This document shows, one piece after another, positions 35,166 through 43,320 of a DNA stretch of 64,000 bases. Position numbers and translations under genes: made by a program. The stretch's first letter is position 1, and each line of letters opens with the position of its first letter. The notes below the pieces were generated by a model, which searched no databases, was not told the origin of the DNA, and saw nothing but the letters and a program-made list of their open reading frames with translations. Source of the stretch: Bradyrhizobium sp. CSA112 (GTDB lineage Bacteria; Pseudomonadota; Alphaproteobacteria; Rhizobiales; Xanthobacteraceae); contig NZ_JAACFS010000034.1 in assembly GCF_029051645.1 (NCBI RefSeq), forward strand, positions 1-64,000. The letters run 5' to 3'.

Positions 35166-35464
35166 TATTTGCGCGCCCTCGCTCCGCTCGATGTCTTGTT
35201 TTCCGCGCGATCTCCGGAGCCGGCCTTGAGCCGCACGCCGCGCCCGCCGCCGTTGCTGTTCGCCCCGTCGTCGATCAATTCGATGCCGGCCTCCTCGAGC
35301 GCGGTGATCAGCTTCACCAGCGAATCGACGTTGCCCCGAACCATCGTCTCACTCGCTTCCATGCGCTGGATCGTCGGCACCGAAAGCCCCGACAGCTCTG
35401 CGAGTCGCCGCTGATCGATGCCGAGAAGCACCCTGGCAGCCCGCAATTGAGCTGCTGTGATCAC
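35165..35464 (-). CDS. Small XRE-family HTH regulator heading the hydrogenase-like operon
   Basis: This 99-residue protein has an HTH region, QLRAARVLLGIDQRRLAELS and LSVPTIQRMEASET, that closely matches the protein at 27672-28010. Its tail is basic. The GTG start has gaggcag upstream. It is cotranscribed with hyfB-like and is probably an autoregulator of the operon. A palindrome lies 84 bases upstream of its start. Confidence 0.88.
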   Translation of the reverse strand: MITAAQLRAARVLLGIDQRRLAELSGLSVPTIQRMEASETMVRGNVDSLVKLITALEEAGIELIDDGANSNGGGRGVRLKAGSGDRAENKTSSGARARK

Positions 35465-35547
35465 CAGCCTGCCTCGCCAACGGCGCTCGAGCCAATATTA
35501 AAGGTCATTCTTGCATCCTAAGTATTGATGTTAATGTGTCAACAAGT

Positions 35548-35562
35548 GATATCTCAGATATC
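35548..35562. promoter_or_regulatory. Palindrome upstream of the HTH/hydrogenase-like operon
   Basis: The sequence gatatctcagatatc has 6-base arms with a 3-base centre. A minus-strand ttgaca lies next to it (35542-35537), so the site would overlap the -35 side of the promoter. It is probably the operator of one or both XRE proteins. Confidence 0.5.
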
Positions 35563-36010
35563 TATTCTGAGGGTCGTCACCAACGATCCGAGCGCGCGGC
35601 GGAAAGCGTGTCCTGGTTTCTGCGCCGCGGCCGCGCTGAGCAGGGCTTTCCGTACTTCCAGCACTGCCCGACGATGAAGGTTGTCCAAGGCGGCTTTCAG
35701 GTGGTCAAGAATATTCACGACACATCTGACCGGTGTCGTTCCTCAAGAACAAGTTCAGCCACGTCCACGAAGGCGGCAATATCTCTGCTATGGCGTACGA
35801 AGCCACGCCCGCGTCATCAACGACGCAGCGCGCGCCGGGCGGCCGGGCAATATGGTTCCTATCTCCACCGGCCGGGGGCCGCAGAGGGATTTTAATCTAT
35901 GAGATATTCCACATCCGCACCAGAGGTTGAACTTCGTCATTTCGCTCTGGCTAGAGCTATGCCATGCTTCTCGAATTTCGATCACGAAACCGTTGTGCTG
36001 GGCAAGAGGA
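35563..36010. other. About 450 bases without a convincing gene
   Basis: Short open frames exist on both strands, but none has a good start, family resemblance or steady codon bias. The stretch marks the border where GC and codon use drop toward the island at 36-38.5 kb. It may hold degraded gene remains that I cannot name. Confidence 0.5.
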
Positions 36011-36508
36011 ATGGTGCAATTCAAACAACATTGGCCAATAGCGATACTGGTCCTGATTGCCGGCATCTCCTCCGCAATTTTCGTTTTCATCTGGGGCCGG
36101 AAATTCGGAGTTTGTCCGATCGTTGAAGTTACTGACCTTCAACTTAAAACCATAGCAACCCTGACCGATATCGTCGACCTGGGTCTCAAATTATCGACCG
36201 CCTTGGTGGGATTTGGTGCGGCAGCCCTCGTCGGGATCAAAACGGAGGTCAAGCTTAGCAGGTTCATGAGAGTGATGCTGGTCACCAGCATTCTGTTCTT
36301 CGCGCAGTCAGCGCTGTACGGCGTGTGGTGGCGATTTGGCATCGCGCAAATGTATTTGAACGAGTGCCTATCCTTGATTACGGCGTCGGCGCTCCAATGG
36401 AGATTTCAGGCCCATGTCTATCTCTTCATGTTCGGAATGTGCGCAGTGGGAATTTTAGTATTGGGAGCGATGTTCAGAGAAACGAAGAAGCCGGAGTACG
36501 ACACATGA
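36011..36508 (+). CDS. Small integral membrane protein of unknown function
   Basis: This protein of about 165 residues has four predicted membrane helices: IAILVLIAGISSAIFVFIWG, a glycine-rich second one (LVGFGAAALVG), VMLVTSILFFAQSALYGVW, and VYLFMFGMCAVGILVLGAMF. I do not recognise a family. The start is uncertain: ATG 36011 has aagagg almost touching it, and an in-frame TTG at 35927 would add 28 residues. Its stop overlaps the start of the next secreted-protein gene (ATGA), so they are coupled. Confidence 0.65.
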   Translation: MVQFKQHWPIAILVLIAGISSAIFVFIWGRKFGVCPIVEVTDLQLKTIATLTDIVDLGLKLSTALVGFGAAALVGIKTEVKLSRFMRVMLVTSILFFAQSALYGVWWRFGIAQMYLNECLSLITASALQWRFQAHVYLFMFGMCAVGILVLGAMFRETKKPEYDT

Positions 36509-37125
36509 TCAAACGCGCAATTGCAATCAATATCGCTTTGATCTTTTGTGGAATCAAAGCCGCATCAGCGCAGTCGATAGAACAACGGTTGCATCAAGTG
36601 ACGGAAGAGTGGACTGAGCAGACTGGAATATACGTTCCAGGCGCCGTGCGACAGGAATACATCAGAGGCATATCCGCCCAGATCGCTTCGATCATTCCGC
36701 CGCCAGCCATTCTTCCACTTCCGCAGCAGCAACAGCAAAACCCTGTTTGGACCACGCCAGGCACCTACGGTCCTCAAGGAGGAACTCAACAGGCTGACAT
36801 TTTAGCGGGGCATCCAACACAACCTCTAGGGCCAAACAATGCAGCGACTTTTAGAGAACACGCGATTAGCCAACTAGCCACGGTTCAAACAGTGGGGCTT
36901 TGGTTACAGAGATTCCCAACGATTCGGGTGATCGTTCAGCCGACGCCGCCTAGAGAATTTCTGCTCACCATCAATGGAGAACCATGTCCCGCTACGGAGA
37001 AAGCGATATATCGCGTGCCTGCCGGCGCGGTGACAGTCAGGGTTTGGCGCCAAGGCTCTTCGACGTACGAAAAAACATACAATGCCGTAGCGGGCCAAGT
37101 GTATGACGTGCAATGCGCGTTCTGA
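36505..37125 (+). CDS. Secreted protein of unknown function, tandem paralog 1
   Basis: This 206-residue protein has a signal peptide (MIKRAIAINIALIFCGIKAA, cleavage near ASAQS). An N-terminal helical part contains EEWTEQTGIYVPGAVRQEY. A low-complexity Pro/Gln-rich middle (near residues 70-110) follows. The conserved C-terminal beta domain includes LLTINGEPCPATEKAIYRVP and GAVTVRVWRQG, with two cysteines that could form a disulfide. That domain resembles PEGA-like carbohydrate or surface modules. It overlaps the membrane protein gene upstream and is followed by a close paralog. Confidence 0.75.
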   Translation: MIKRAIAINIALIFCGIKAASAQSIEQRLHQVTEEWTEQTGIYVPGAVRQEYIRGISAQIASIIPPPAILPLPQQQQQNPVWTTPGTYGPQGGTQQADILAGHPTQPLGPNNAATFREHAISQLATVQTVGLWLQRFPTIRVIVQPTPPREFLLTINGEPCPATEKAIYRVPAGAVTVRVWRQGSSTYEKTYNAVAGQVYDVQCAF

Positions 37126-37164
37126 CCTAAATGTTCATCGGTAACGCTTTGTGAGGAGTCGGAC

Positions 37165-37743
37165 ATGATCAAACTTGCGATTGCTGCCTCCATGGCAGTG
37201 TTATTTGGAATGAGATGCGCTTCCGCAGAGACGATCGAACAACGGATGCATCAACCTATAGAAGAGTGGGCTAGGCAAACTGGCGAATACGTTCCTTTTG
37301 TCGTGCGACAGGAATACGCCAAAATGCTTTCCGATCAGGTCGCCGTAATTGTTTCGGACCTTCAAAGGGAGAAGCTGTCGGGTTCCTCGCATGGCATGGG
37401 AAAATCACAAGGCCAAGTCGCAGAAGGTCAAGTAATCGCAGCCCAACCAAGCGAACCAGAGATAGCAGCCATGGTCACGGCACAATTGACCCGCCAGGCG
37501 ACAGGTCAACTAGGGCTGTGGTTGCAGAGATTCCCAACAGTCCGGGTAGTCGTTCAGCCGACGCCGCCCAAGGACTTCCTGCTCACAATCAATGGAGAGC
37601 AATGCCCTGCCACGGAGAAAGCGATGTATCGCGTGCCTGCAGGGGCAGTGACAATAAGGGTTTGGCGCCAAGGCAGCGCTCCGTGTGAAAAAACATACAA
37701 TACCGTTGCGGGCGCGGTTTATGACGTACAGTGTGCGTTCTGA
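37165..37743 (+). CDS. Secreted protein of unknown function, tandem paralog 2
   Basis: This 192-residue protein has a signal peptide (MIKLAIAASMAVLFGMRCAS, cleavage near ASAET). Its N-terminal helix region and C-terminal LLTINGEQCPATEKAMYRVP domain match paralog 1, while the middle differs completely. An extra cysteine, SAPCEKTYN, replaces tyrosine. A ribosome site, gaggag, lies upstream. The pair arose by duplication with a diverged linker, and the function is unknown. Confidence 0.75.
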   Translation: MIKLAIAASMAVLFGMRCASAETIEQRMHQPIEEWARQTGEYVPFVVRQEYAKMLSDQVAVIVSDLQREKLSGSSHGMGKSQGQVAEGQVIAAQPSEPEIAAMVTAQLTRQATGQLGLWLQRFPTVRVVVQPTPPKDFLLTINGEQCPATEKAMYRVPAGAVTIRVWRQGSAPCEKTYNTVAGAVYDVQCAF

Positions 37744-37815
37744 GCCAAGGTATCGTTCACCGCTCGGAACTCCGACGTCGTAGATCGACACCATCATTAC
37801 ACAGGTTATTTGCCA

Positions 37816-38525
37816 ATGAGCGAAGGAACTCGACTCACGCAGTTTGCTATTGAGATCGCAAAGCAATTGCCGGTGCGGACGTTTTGAGCCCACCCGCCCG
37901 TCCGACCGGGCAAATCCTCGAAGATCTCGTTAAGACCATACAGCTAGCGTTGGCACCAATTCAGTTGCTCGGTGCCCTGCAGGATCGGCTTCGCCACTTC
38001 ATTGACCGCTCCATTCGAGCGGTCCCAGAGGAGCATCGCGTATCTCCTCCACCGCAGATACTTGGACCGATCATTGAGGCAATTCGATATGAGCCGGAAG
38101 GTACCGATCTCGACAAAATGTTTTCGGCTCTGCTCAGCACATCAATGGATCAGACCCGCGTAGCAGAGGCGCACCCGGCTTTTGCAGCGATTGTCCGATC
38201 GCTTACGCCGGATGAAGCCAAAATCCTTCGGGCGTTGCAGACAACTCCGATAAGCCAAGTCAACAGACAATCGTTTGACCATGAGAGAGTTGTATACGGA
38301 CCGTCTGTGGTCGAATCGCGCTTAATGCCTTCTGACTTAGCATTCGAAGGCAGCGTTCCGCTTTATTTGGAACATTTGCAACAGTTGGGCCTCCTCCATT
38401 ATAGCACCAACCAATCATCTGAGCCGATCCAAGAGGGCGATGTACAGGTAGGCATTCGCTATTTTAGCGAAATCAATCTTGCGCGCTGCAGGCCGATGTT
38501 CATGATGGCGAGATCGCGGCCCTGA
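37816..38525 (+). pseudogene. DUF4393/Abi-alpha-like gene with an apparent N-terminal frameshift
   Basis: The body in the frame starting 37884 (TTG) reads QLALAPIQLLGALQDRLRHF, then PPPQILGPIIEAIRYEPEGT and AHPAFAAIVRSLTPDEAKIL, the hallmark blocks of DUF4393 (abortive infection alpha). The expected family N-terminus, QFAIEIAKQLPV, lies just upstream in another frame that starts at ATG 37816 and stops at 37887. Adding one T to the tttt run near 37882-37885 joins the frames. Either the gene is broken, it uses a frameshift, or the TTG start gives a 213-residue shorter protein. Confidence 0.6.
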
Positions 38526-38812
38526 AGAAGGTCGCAGCCGGTGGCGCATAACGATGCTTACGATGATGATGTGGGAGCTGCATCCGGTCGAGAGATTGAG
38601 CGCACTCACGATGACGGTGCTTTGAGGTCTGGCCGGGTTTTTTCGCCCTTTCCCCACGGCGGCCCGAACACGGCGGTGGGCACAATACCGACGCCGTCAA
38701 AACGACTGCGCTTTGGCGGCGTCGGCACCTTGCGGCCAGTCAGAACGGCTGCGGCCTTTGCCGTTCACTCCAGAACCTCAATATTCGGAAGCGACGCCCG
38801 CAGCTTGGAGCT
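38526..38812. other. 287 bases, possibly gene remnants
   Basis: There is no convincing intact gene. An open frame of about 51 codons on the minus strand (roughly 38620-38775, containing GVGIVPTAVFGPPWGKG) and a short plus-strand tail ending at 38548 look like ends of lost genes. I do not recognise either. Confidence 0.3.
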
Positions 38813-39112
38813 TCAGAGATCGATGCTGACCGCGATGTTACGGCCTGTTAATTCGGCAAAGGTGGTTGTGTGCGCCTGCAGCTTCGCGAATGCTTCGTCC
38901 TTTGCCACCGCCTCCTGTACCTTTCCGTACACTTCCCAACTGGAATAGCGGGTAGCGACAAGAAACTCCCCGGCCCACATGCCGGTGTGAAACCGGGAAA
39001 GCCGGAGAAATTCAGCTCCGTGCTTTTCGAAGATTGCCTTCGCCTGCTTGGCGGTCTTGATCATTTCCTCAGGCTTGTCGCTTTTGAAGCGCGTAAATTG
39101 TACAATAGCCAT
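38813..39112 (-). CDS. Small dimeric alpha-beta-barrel-like protein
   Basis: This 99-residue protein begins MAIVQFTRFKSDKPEEMIKT and has the helix KQAKAIFEKHGAEFLRLSRF and a strand, GEFLVATRYSSWEVYGKVQE. The layout fits NIPSNAP-like or antibiotic-biosynthesis-monooxygenase-like ferredoxin folds. No catalytic residues can be assigned. It has a good ribosome site (ggaggg). Confidence 0.65.
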   Translation of the reverse strand: MAIVQFTRFKSDKPEEMIKTAKQAKAIFEKHGAEFLRLSRFHTGMWAGEFLVATRYSSWEVYGKVQEAVAKDEAFAKLQAHTTTFAELTGRNIAVSIDL

Positions 39113-39185
39113 GACCTAATCCCTCCGCTGAGCCCCCTTAGATTAAGTCTAGGGGTGGCCGCTGAGGTTCACAGGGATCCGATAA

Positions 39186-39542
39186 GCGATAAGGAAAGGG
39201 AGCGCATTCCAGCCTCTCGGAAATCCGAACGTCGGCCTGCTGTTAGTGCGCTTCGACGGCAAGAGCGGAAGGATGCGGATCAACGGCCGCGCCTCGATGC
39301 TGAATGACGCCGAGGCGAAGGCGCGGTATTTCGGTGCGCAACTGATGGTGCGGATCGAGTGCGAAATCTATCCGAACTGTCCGCGCTACGTGCCGGATCT
39401 GGCAGGAGAAGATCTATCGCTTTACGTTCGGCGCGAAGGGCAGGGAACACCATCGCCGCCAGAGTGGAAGAGCCGCTATTATGTCCGAGACATTCTGCCA
39501 GCGGCGATCCGCATGCGGAGGCGTGAAGGCGAACACGCGTGA
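39186..39542 (+). pseudogene. Truncated pyridoxamine 5'-phosphate oxidase family gene
   Basis: The readable frame contains PLGNPNVGLLLVRFDG, then RMRINGRASML and IECEIYPNCPRYVPDL. These are C-terminal blocks of PNPOx-like flavoproteins. The N-terminal half that holds the FMN phosphate site is missing: the frame is closed by a stop at 39183-39185. Only a GTG at 39246 could start a 98-residue fragment. A 5'-deleted remnant is the simplest reading. Confidence 0.65.
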
Positions 39543-39574
39543 TAGCTGATGGCGCCCAGCCGTCCCCTTGGCCC

Positions 39575-40159
39575 CTAATCCTTTGCCGCCGGCTTGGTCG
39601 CGAACTGCGGGAACATCGCAGCAACGACAGGCCCGTCGGTGCGCCAGGAATGGCAGCCGCCGATGAAGAATGGGCGCTTGCCGGAGTTCTGTTGGTTCTC
39701 CAGCGTGTCGCGGCCTTCCGGATTCTTGCCGTAGGACATGGTCTGATACAGCGTGGTCACGGCGGGGCCGAGCAGTTCGGCCAGATGCGTGCAGGTTTCC
39801 AGCCGGCCGATCCTGCGCCGCACCGTTTCGCGCCAGCCGGGGCCGATGCGCTCGCCAATCAGGCGCTGCAGGATCGGCTCGACCTCGACACAGGTCGGAT
39901 AGGGCGTGGCGCGCATCATCGCTTCCGCCTCACGGATGGTCATGTCCTCGTCGATCGCGAGCCGCAGGCCGATATCGTGCACGGGATCGCCCGGCTTCAG
40001 TTCGCCGCGGAAACGATCGGCGCGCTGGACGAAGGGTTTTGTGTCGCGCAGCCAGGCCTCGACTTCCCAGAGCCCGTCGTCGCGTAGAAAGCCTTCGCAT
40101 GTAACCGACCGCGTATGCATCAGGCGGCGTGTTGCGTTACCGTCATTTGCTGAAGGCAT
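39575..40159 (-). CDS. DUF2889 domain protein
   Basis: This protein of about 194 residues has the pattern MHTRSVTCEGFLRDDGLWEV, GDPVHDIGLRLAIDEDMTI, IGPGWRETVRRRIGRLETCT and HLAELLGPAVTTLYQT. This is characteristic of DUF2889. The function is unknown; members often occur near aromatic-degradation or CoA genes. ATG 40159 is preferred to a more upstream ATG by fit to the family. Confidence 0.8.
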   Translation of the reverse strand: MPSANDGNATRRLMHTRSVTCEGFLRDDGLWEVEAWLRDTKPFVQRADRFRGELKPGDPVHDIGLRLAIDEDMTIREAEAMMRATPYPTCVEVEPILQRLIGERIGPGWRETVRRRIGRLETCTHLAELLGPAVTTLYQTMSYGKNPEGRDTLENQQNSGKRPFFIGGCHSWRTDGPVVAAMFPQFATKPAAKD

Positions 40160-40204
40160 CAGTTTGTCCTGTTTCGACGCCGAAGCTGCCAACACCGTCT
40201 GCGT

Positions 40205-41182
40205 TCAAGCGAATTTGACGATCATCTTGCCGAGCGCCGACCTGGACTGCATGGTCTTGAACGCCTCACGGAAATTCTCGAACGGCACGATCTTGCCGAC
40301 CACGGGCTGCAGTTTGCCCGAGGCCAACCAGTCGAACAATTGCGCGATCAGGCGGGCGTGGGTCTCCGGCTCGCGCTTCTGGATCTGGGCGAGATCGACC
40401 CCGAGCAGCGCGCCGCCCTTGAGCAGCGGCAGGTTGAACGCCAGCGCGGGAATCGTGCCCGAGGCGAATCCGACCACGAGGTGGCGCCCGCGCCAGGCAA
40501 TCGAGCGAAACGCCTGCAGGGCGGTTTCGCCGCCGACGGGATCGAAAATCACGTCCGGCCCATGCCCGCCGGTCATTTCCTTGAGCGTCTCCCGCCAGTC
40601 CGCCCGGGTGTAATCGATGGTTTGATCGGCGCCGAACCGCACCGCGAAGTCGCGCTTCTCCGCCGTCGAGGCTGCGGCGATCACCCGTGCGCCCATCAGC
40701 TTGCCGATTTGGACTGCGGCGATGCCGACGCCGCCGGCCGCGCCCAGCACCAGCAGTATTTCGCCGGCGCGAAGCGATGCGCGGGCATCCAGCGCGTAAA
40801 GCCCGGTCAGATAATTGGCCTGAAACGATGCGCCGGCCTCAAAGGGAACCTGCGGCGGCAGGTGCTTGAGTGCCGCAGATGGCACCGAGATATATTCGGC
40901 CAGCGCGCCGGAACGGGCCATTCCAATCACTGAAATGCCCGGCTTGAACGCGGTGACGTCGTCGGCAACGGCATCGACGATGCCGGCAAACTCCGTCCCG
41001 GGCACGAATGGCAGCGGATCCTTGGTTTGGTACAGCCCTTGCACTTTCAATCCGTCGACGAAGCCGACCGCCGCGGCACCGACCTTGACGCGGACGTCGC
41101 CTTTGGACATGCCGGGCGTATCGATCTCCTTGATCGAGATGCCGTCGATTGAATCGTAATTGTCGACAACGACGGCCTTCAT
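40205..41182 (-). CDS. NADPH:quinone oxidoreductase family protein (zinc-independent MDR)
   Basis: This 325-residue protein has the nucleotide-binding motif LVLGAAGGVGIAAVQIGKLM and FDPVGGETALQAFRSI. It lacks the zinc-ligand pattern of alcohol dehydrogenases. MKAVVVDNYD at 41182 follows gggaga and sets the start. It probably reduces quinones or enones with NADPH. It is downstream of a flavin monooxygenase gene on the same strand. Confidence 0.88.
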   Translation of the reverse strand: MKAVVVDNYDSIDGISIKEIDTPGMSKGDVRVKVGAAAVGFVDGLKVQGLYQTKDPLPFVPGTEFAGIVDAVADDVTAFKPGISVIGMARSGALAEYISVPSAALKHLPPQVPFEAGASFQANYLTGLYALDARASLRAGEILLVLGAAGGVGIAAVQIGKLMGARVIAAASTAEKRDFAVRFGADQTIDYTRADWRETLKEMTGGHGPDVIFDPVGGETALQAFRSIAWRGRHLVVGFASGTIPALAFNLPLLKGGALLGVDLAQIQKREPETHARLIAQLFDWLASGKLQPVVGKIVPFENFREAFKTMQSRSALGKMIVKFA

Positions 41183-41253
41183 GCAAATTCTCCCATGCGT
41201 TTTCTCGTCCTGCGCCAAAGGCTTGCGCCGGCGTGTTGAGGTGCTTGCAGATT

Positions 41254-42327
41254 CTATTCGGCCGCTTCGGCCTGCCGGTCGATCGCAAGCGCGCCTTGCT
41301 TGATCAATGGAATCAAGTCGCGGCCGATCGCCATCGTGTCGTGAGGATTCTCGAAACCGCGCAGCAGGAAGGAATGAATGCCGAGCCGGTAATATTCCAG
41401 CACCGCTGCCGCGATCTGTTCGGGCGTTCCGACCAGGCACGACGTATTGCCGGGTGCGCCGGTGGCGCGCGCGATCGCCATCCACAGCCGTTCGTCATGG
41501 ACGTCACCGCGCGCGGCGTAGTCGAGCAGCCGTTCGGCGGAATGGTTGGTCGGCTGCGGCGCGGCGCCGGTCTTGCGCTCGACATCCGCCAGCAGGGCGT
41601 TCGCCTTGTCCCACGCCGCGCCTTCGCTGTCCGCCATGATCGGCCGCAGCGACATGTTGAAGCCGACGTTGCGCCCGAAGGCCGCCGCGCGCCGGCGGAA
41701 ATCCTGGACCCGCTCCCGTGTCTCCTTGAGCGGCTCGCCGAAGATCGCAAACACGTCGCAATGCATCGCGCCCATCTCCAGCGCACCCTCGGATGAGCCG
41801 CCGAAGAACAGGGAAGGGTAAGGCTGCTGATACGGCTTGATGTCGGAGAAACCACCCTCGACCCGGTAGAACTCGCCCTGGTGATCGATCGGACTGTCGC
41901 TGGTCCAGTGCTTCCGCAACACGTCAAGATATTCGCCGGCGCGGCGGTAGCGGTCGTTCTTGGGCAGGAAGTCGCCTTCGCTCGCCTGATCCTGGTCGCT
42001 GGTGCCGGCGATGATATGCAGCGACATCCGCCCCTGCGTGAGCTGGTCGAAGGTCGCGACCTGCCGGGCGGCAAGCGCCGGGGCCACTGAGCCCGGCCGA
42101 TGCGCGATCAGGAACTTGATCCGCTCGGTGTGGTCGGCCGCATAAAGCGCAATCGCAAAACCTTCGGCGGCGGACGCGTAATATCCAACGAGAACAGAAT
42201 CATAGTTCCACTGCTCGTGCAGGCGGGTGAAGTCGATCACCCACTCGCGGGATATCTGCCCCTTGATCAGGTGAACCGCGACGCCTTCCTGCTGGGTGCC
42301 GATCATTCCGATGATTCTTGCGGGCAT
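41254..42327 (-). CDS. LLM-class flavin-dependent monooxygenase (alkanesulfonate monooxygenase type)
   Basis: This 357-residue TIM-barrel enzyme of the bacterial luciferase-like family resembles SsuD. Features are EQWNYDSVLVGYYASAAEGF, LKFLIAHRPG seen as IKFLIAHRPGSVAPALAARQ, GRMSLHIIAGTSDQDQASEG and LFFGGSSEGALEMG. It needs reduced FMN from a separate reductase. No sulfonate transporter is nearby, so the true substrate is open. MPARIIGMIG at 42327 is the family-like start. Confidence 0.88.
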   Translation of the reverse strand: MPARIIGMIGTQQEGVAVHLIKGQISREWVIDFTRLHEQWNYDSVLVGYYASAAEGFAIALYAADHTERIKFLIAHRPGSVAPALAARQVATFDQLTQGRMSLHIIAGTSDQDQASEGDFLPKNDRYRRAGEYLDVLRKHWTSDSPIDHQGEFYRVEGGFSDIKPYQQPYPSLFFGGSSEGALEMGAMHCDVFAIFGEPLKETRERVQDFRRRAAAFGRNVGFNMSLRPIMADSEGAAWDKANALLADVERKTGAAPQPTNHSAERLLDYAARGDVHDERLWMAIARATGAPGNTSCLVGTPEQIAAAVLEYYRLGIHSFLLRGFENPHDTMAIGRDLIPLIKQGALAIDRQAEAAE

Positions 42328-42408
42328 CGATGTTTCCCCGATCCTTGAATGTTTGACCGGAATGAAACGCACAACACCAAGGGAAAGCAAGCGTTTAGGG
42401 CCGTTCCG

Positions 42409-43224
42409 TTACGCGTCGTGTTCACGGCTGGCATCCGCTGCCGCCATCGCTTCGCCATGCCGGCGTGACAGGGCCGAGGTAATATTGCGCTCGGTCAGGT
42501 CCATCAGGCGATGCATCGCGCGCCGCGCGCCATCGGGATTGCGCGCCCAGATCTCGTCGAGGATGGTGCGGTGATAGGGCAGGCTTTTGCGCGGAGCGCC
42601 CGGGTTCAGTGTCGACAGTTCGAACGACATCCGCAGCGCTGCTTCCACGGTGGCGCCGAATGCGACCAGAAAGTCATTGCCGGTCGCCGTCAGGATGCCG
42701 CGATGAAAGCGAAGATCGGGCTCGGAATAGGCGCGGCTGTCCATGCCGGCAGCATCCATCTCGCGGTAGGCCCGTTCGATGCGGGCGAGGTCGGCATCGG
42801 AGCCGCGCTCGGCGCAGATCGCGCAGGCCTCCGGCTCGACTATGCGCCGCACCTGCGTGAGCTGCCGGGCGAACTCTTCCGTGGGACGTTCCGCCCATGT
42901 CCACTCCAGAAGCTCCGCATCCAGCATGTTCCAGTTGATCCGCTCGCGCACATGCGTGCCGGCCTTCTGCCGCGCCGCGATCAGGCCTTTCGCTTTGAGG
43001 ACGGACAGCGATTCCCGGATCGAGGTGCGGCTGACGCCAAATTGCGAGGCCAGCTCGATCTCCCGCGGCAGCGTCCAACCTTCGTGCCATACGCCGGAGA
43101 CGATGAGTTTTGCGATTTCGCGCGCAACGTGGGGGTTGGATTGGCGGAGTTCGACGTCCCTGGGCAAATCGTGACCCTCAAGCCTTGAAATAATATTGTC
43201 TGCTTTATTGCGATGCGATGTCAA
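42409..43224 (-). CDS. GntR/FadR family regulator
   Basis: This 271-residue protein has a winged helix, LPREIELASQFGVSRTSIRE, with wing AARQKAGTHVRER. The C-terminal FCD domain has the metal triad pattern (YSEPDLRFHRGIL, PYHRTILDEI). It is divergent from the ABC transporter operon at 43321, and upstream of the monooxygenase genes it may also control. FCD regulators commonly sense sugar acids or carboxylates. Confidence 0.9.
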   Translation of the reverse strand: MTSHRNKADNIISRLEGHDLPRDVELRQSNPHVAREIAKLIVSGVWHEGWTLPREIELASQFGVSRTSIRESLSVLKAKGLIAARQKAGTHVRERINWNMLDAELLEWTWAERPTEEFARQLTQVRRIVEPEACAICAERGSDADLARIERAYREMDAAGMDSRAYSEPDLRFHRGILTATGNDFLVAFGATVEAALRMSFELSTLNPGAPRKSLPYHRTILDEIWARNPDGARRAMHRLMDLTERNITSALSRRHGEAMAAADASREHDA

Positions 43225-43264
43225 TTGGTACCGTAAGGATAGCCAATTTGAGAGAAGCCTCCTT

Positions 43265-43293
43265 TTGACAGTCTATTTTATGTCGGTCATATT
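43265..43293 (+). promoter_or_regulatory. Probable promoter of the sugar-type ABC operon
   Basis: A ttgaca at 43265-43270, a 17-base gap and catatt at 43288-43293 give a sigma70-like promoter 28 bases before the binding-protein start. Inverted aattgg/ccaatt arms at 43223-43248 upstream may be the regulator site. Confidence 0.5.
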
Positions 43294-43320
43294 GTCGAAA
43301 AGCTCGTCAGGGAGGGCGCC

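Noticed and set aside
35536..35895. Plus-strand open frame of 119 codons between the HTH gene and the membrane protein
   Set aside because: There is no ribosome site, no family resemblance and no coherent codon bias, and competing frames are equally open.
38541..38948. Plus-strand open frame overlapping the small alpha-beta-barrel gene
   Set aside because: It runs antisense into a gene with a good ribosome site and structured sequence. Its own translation has no recognisable features.
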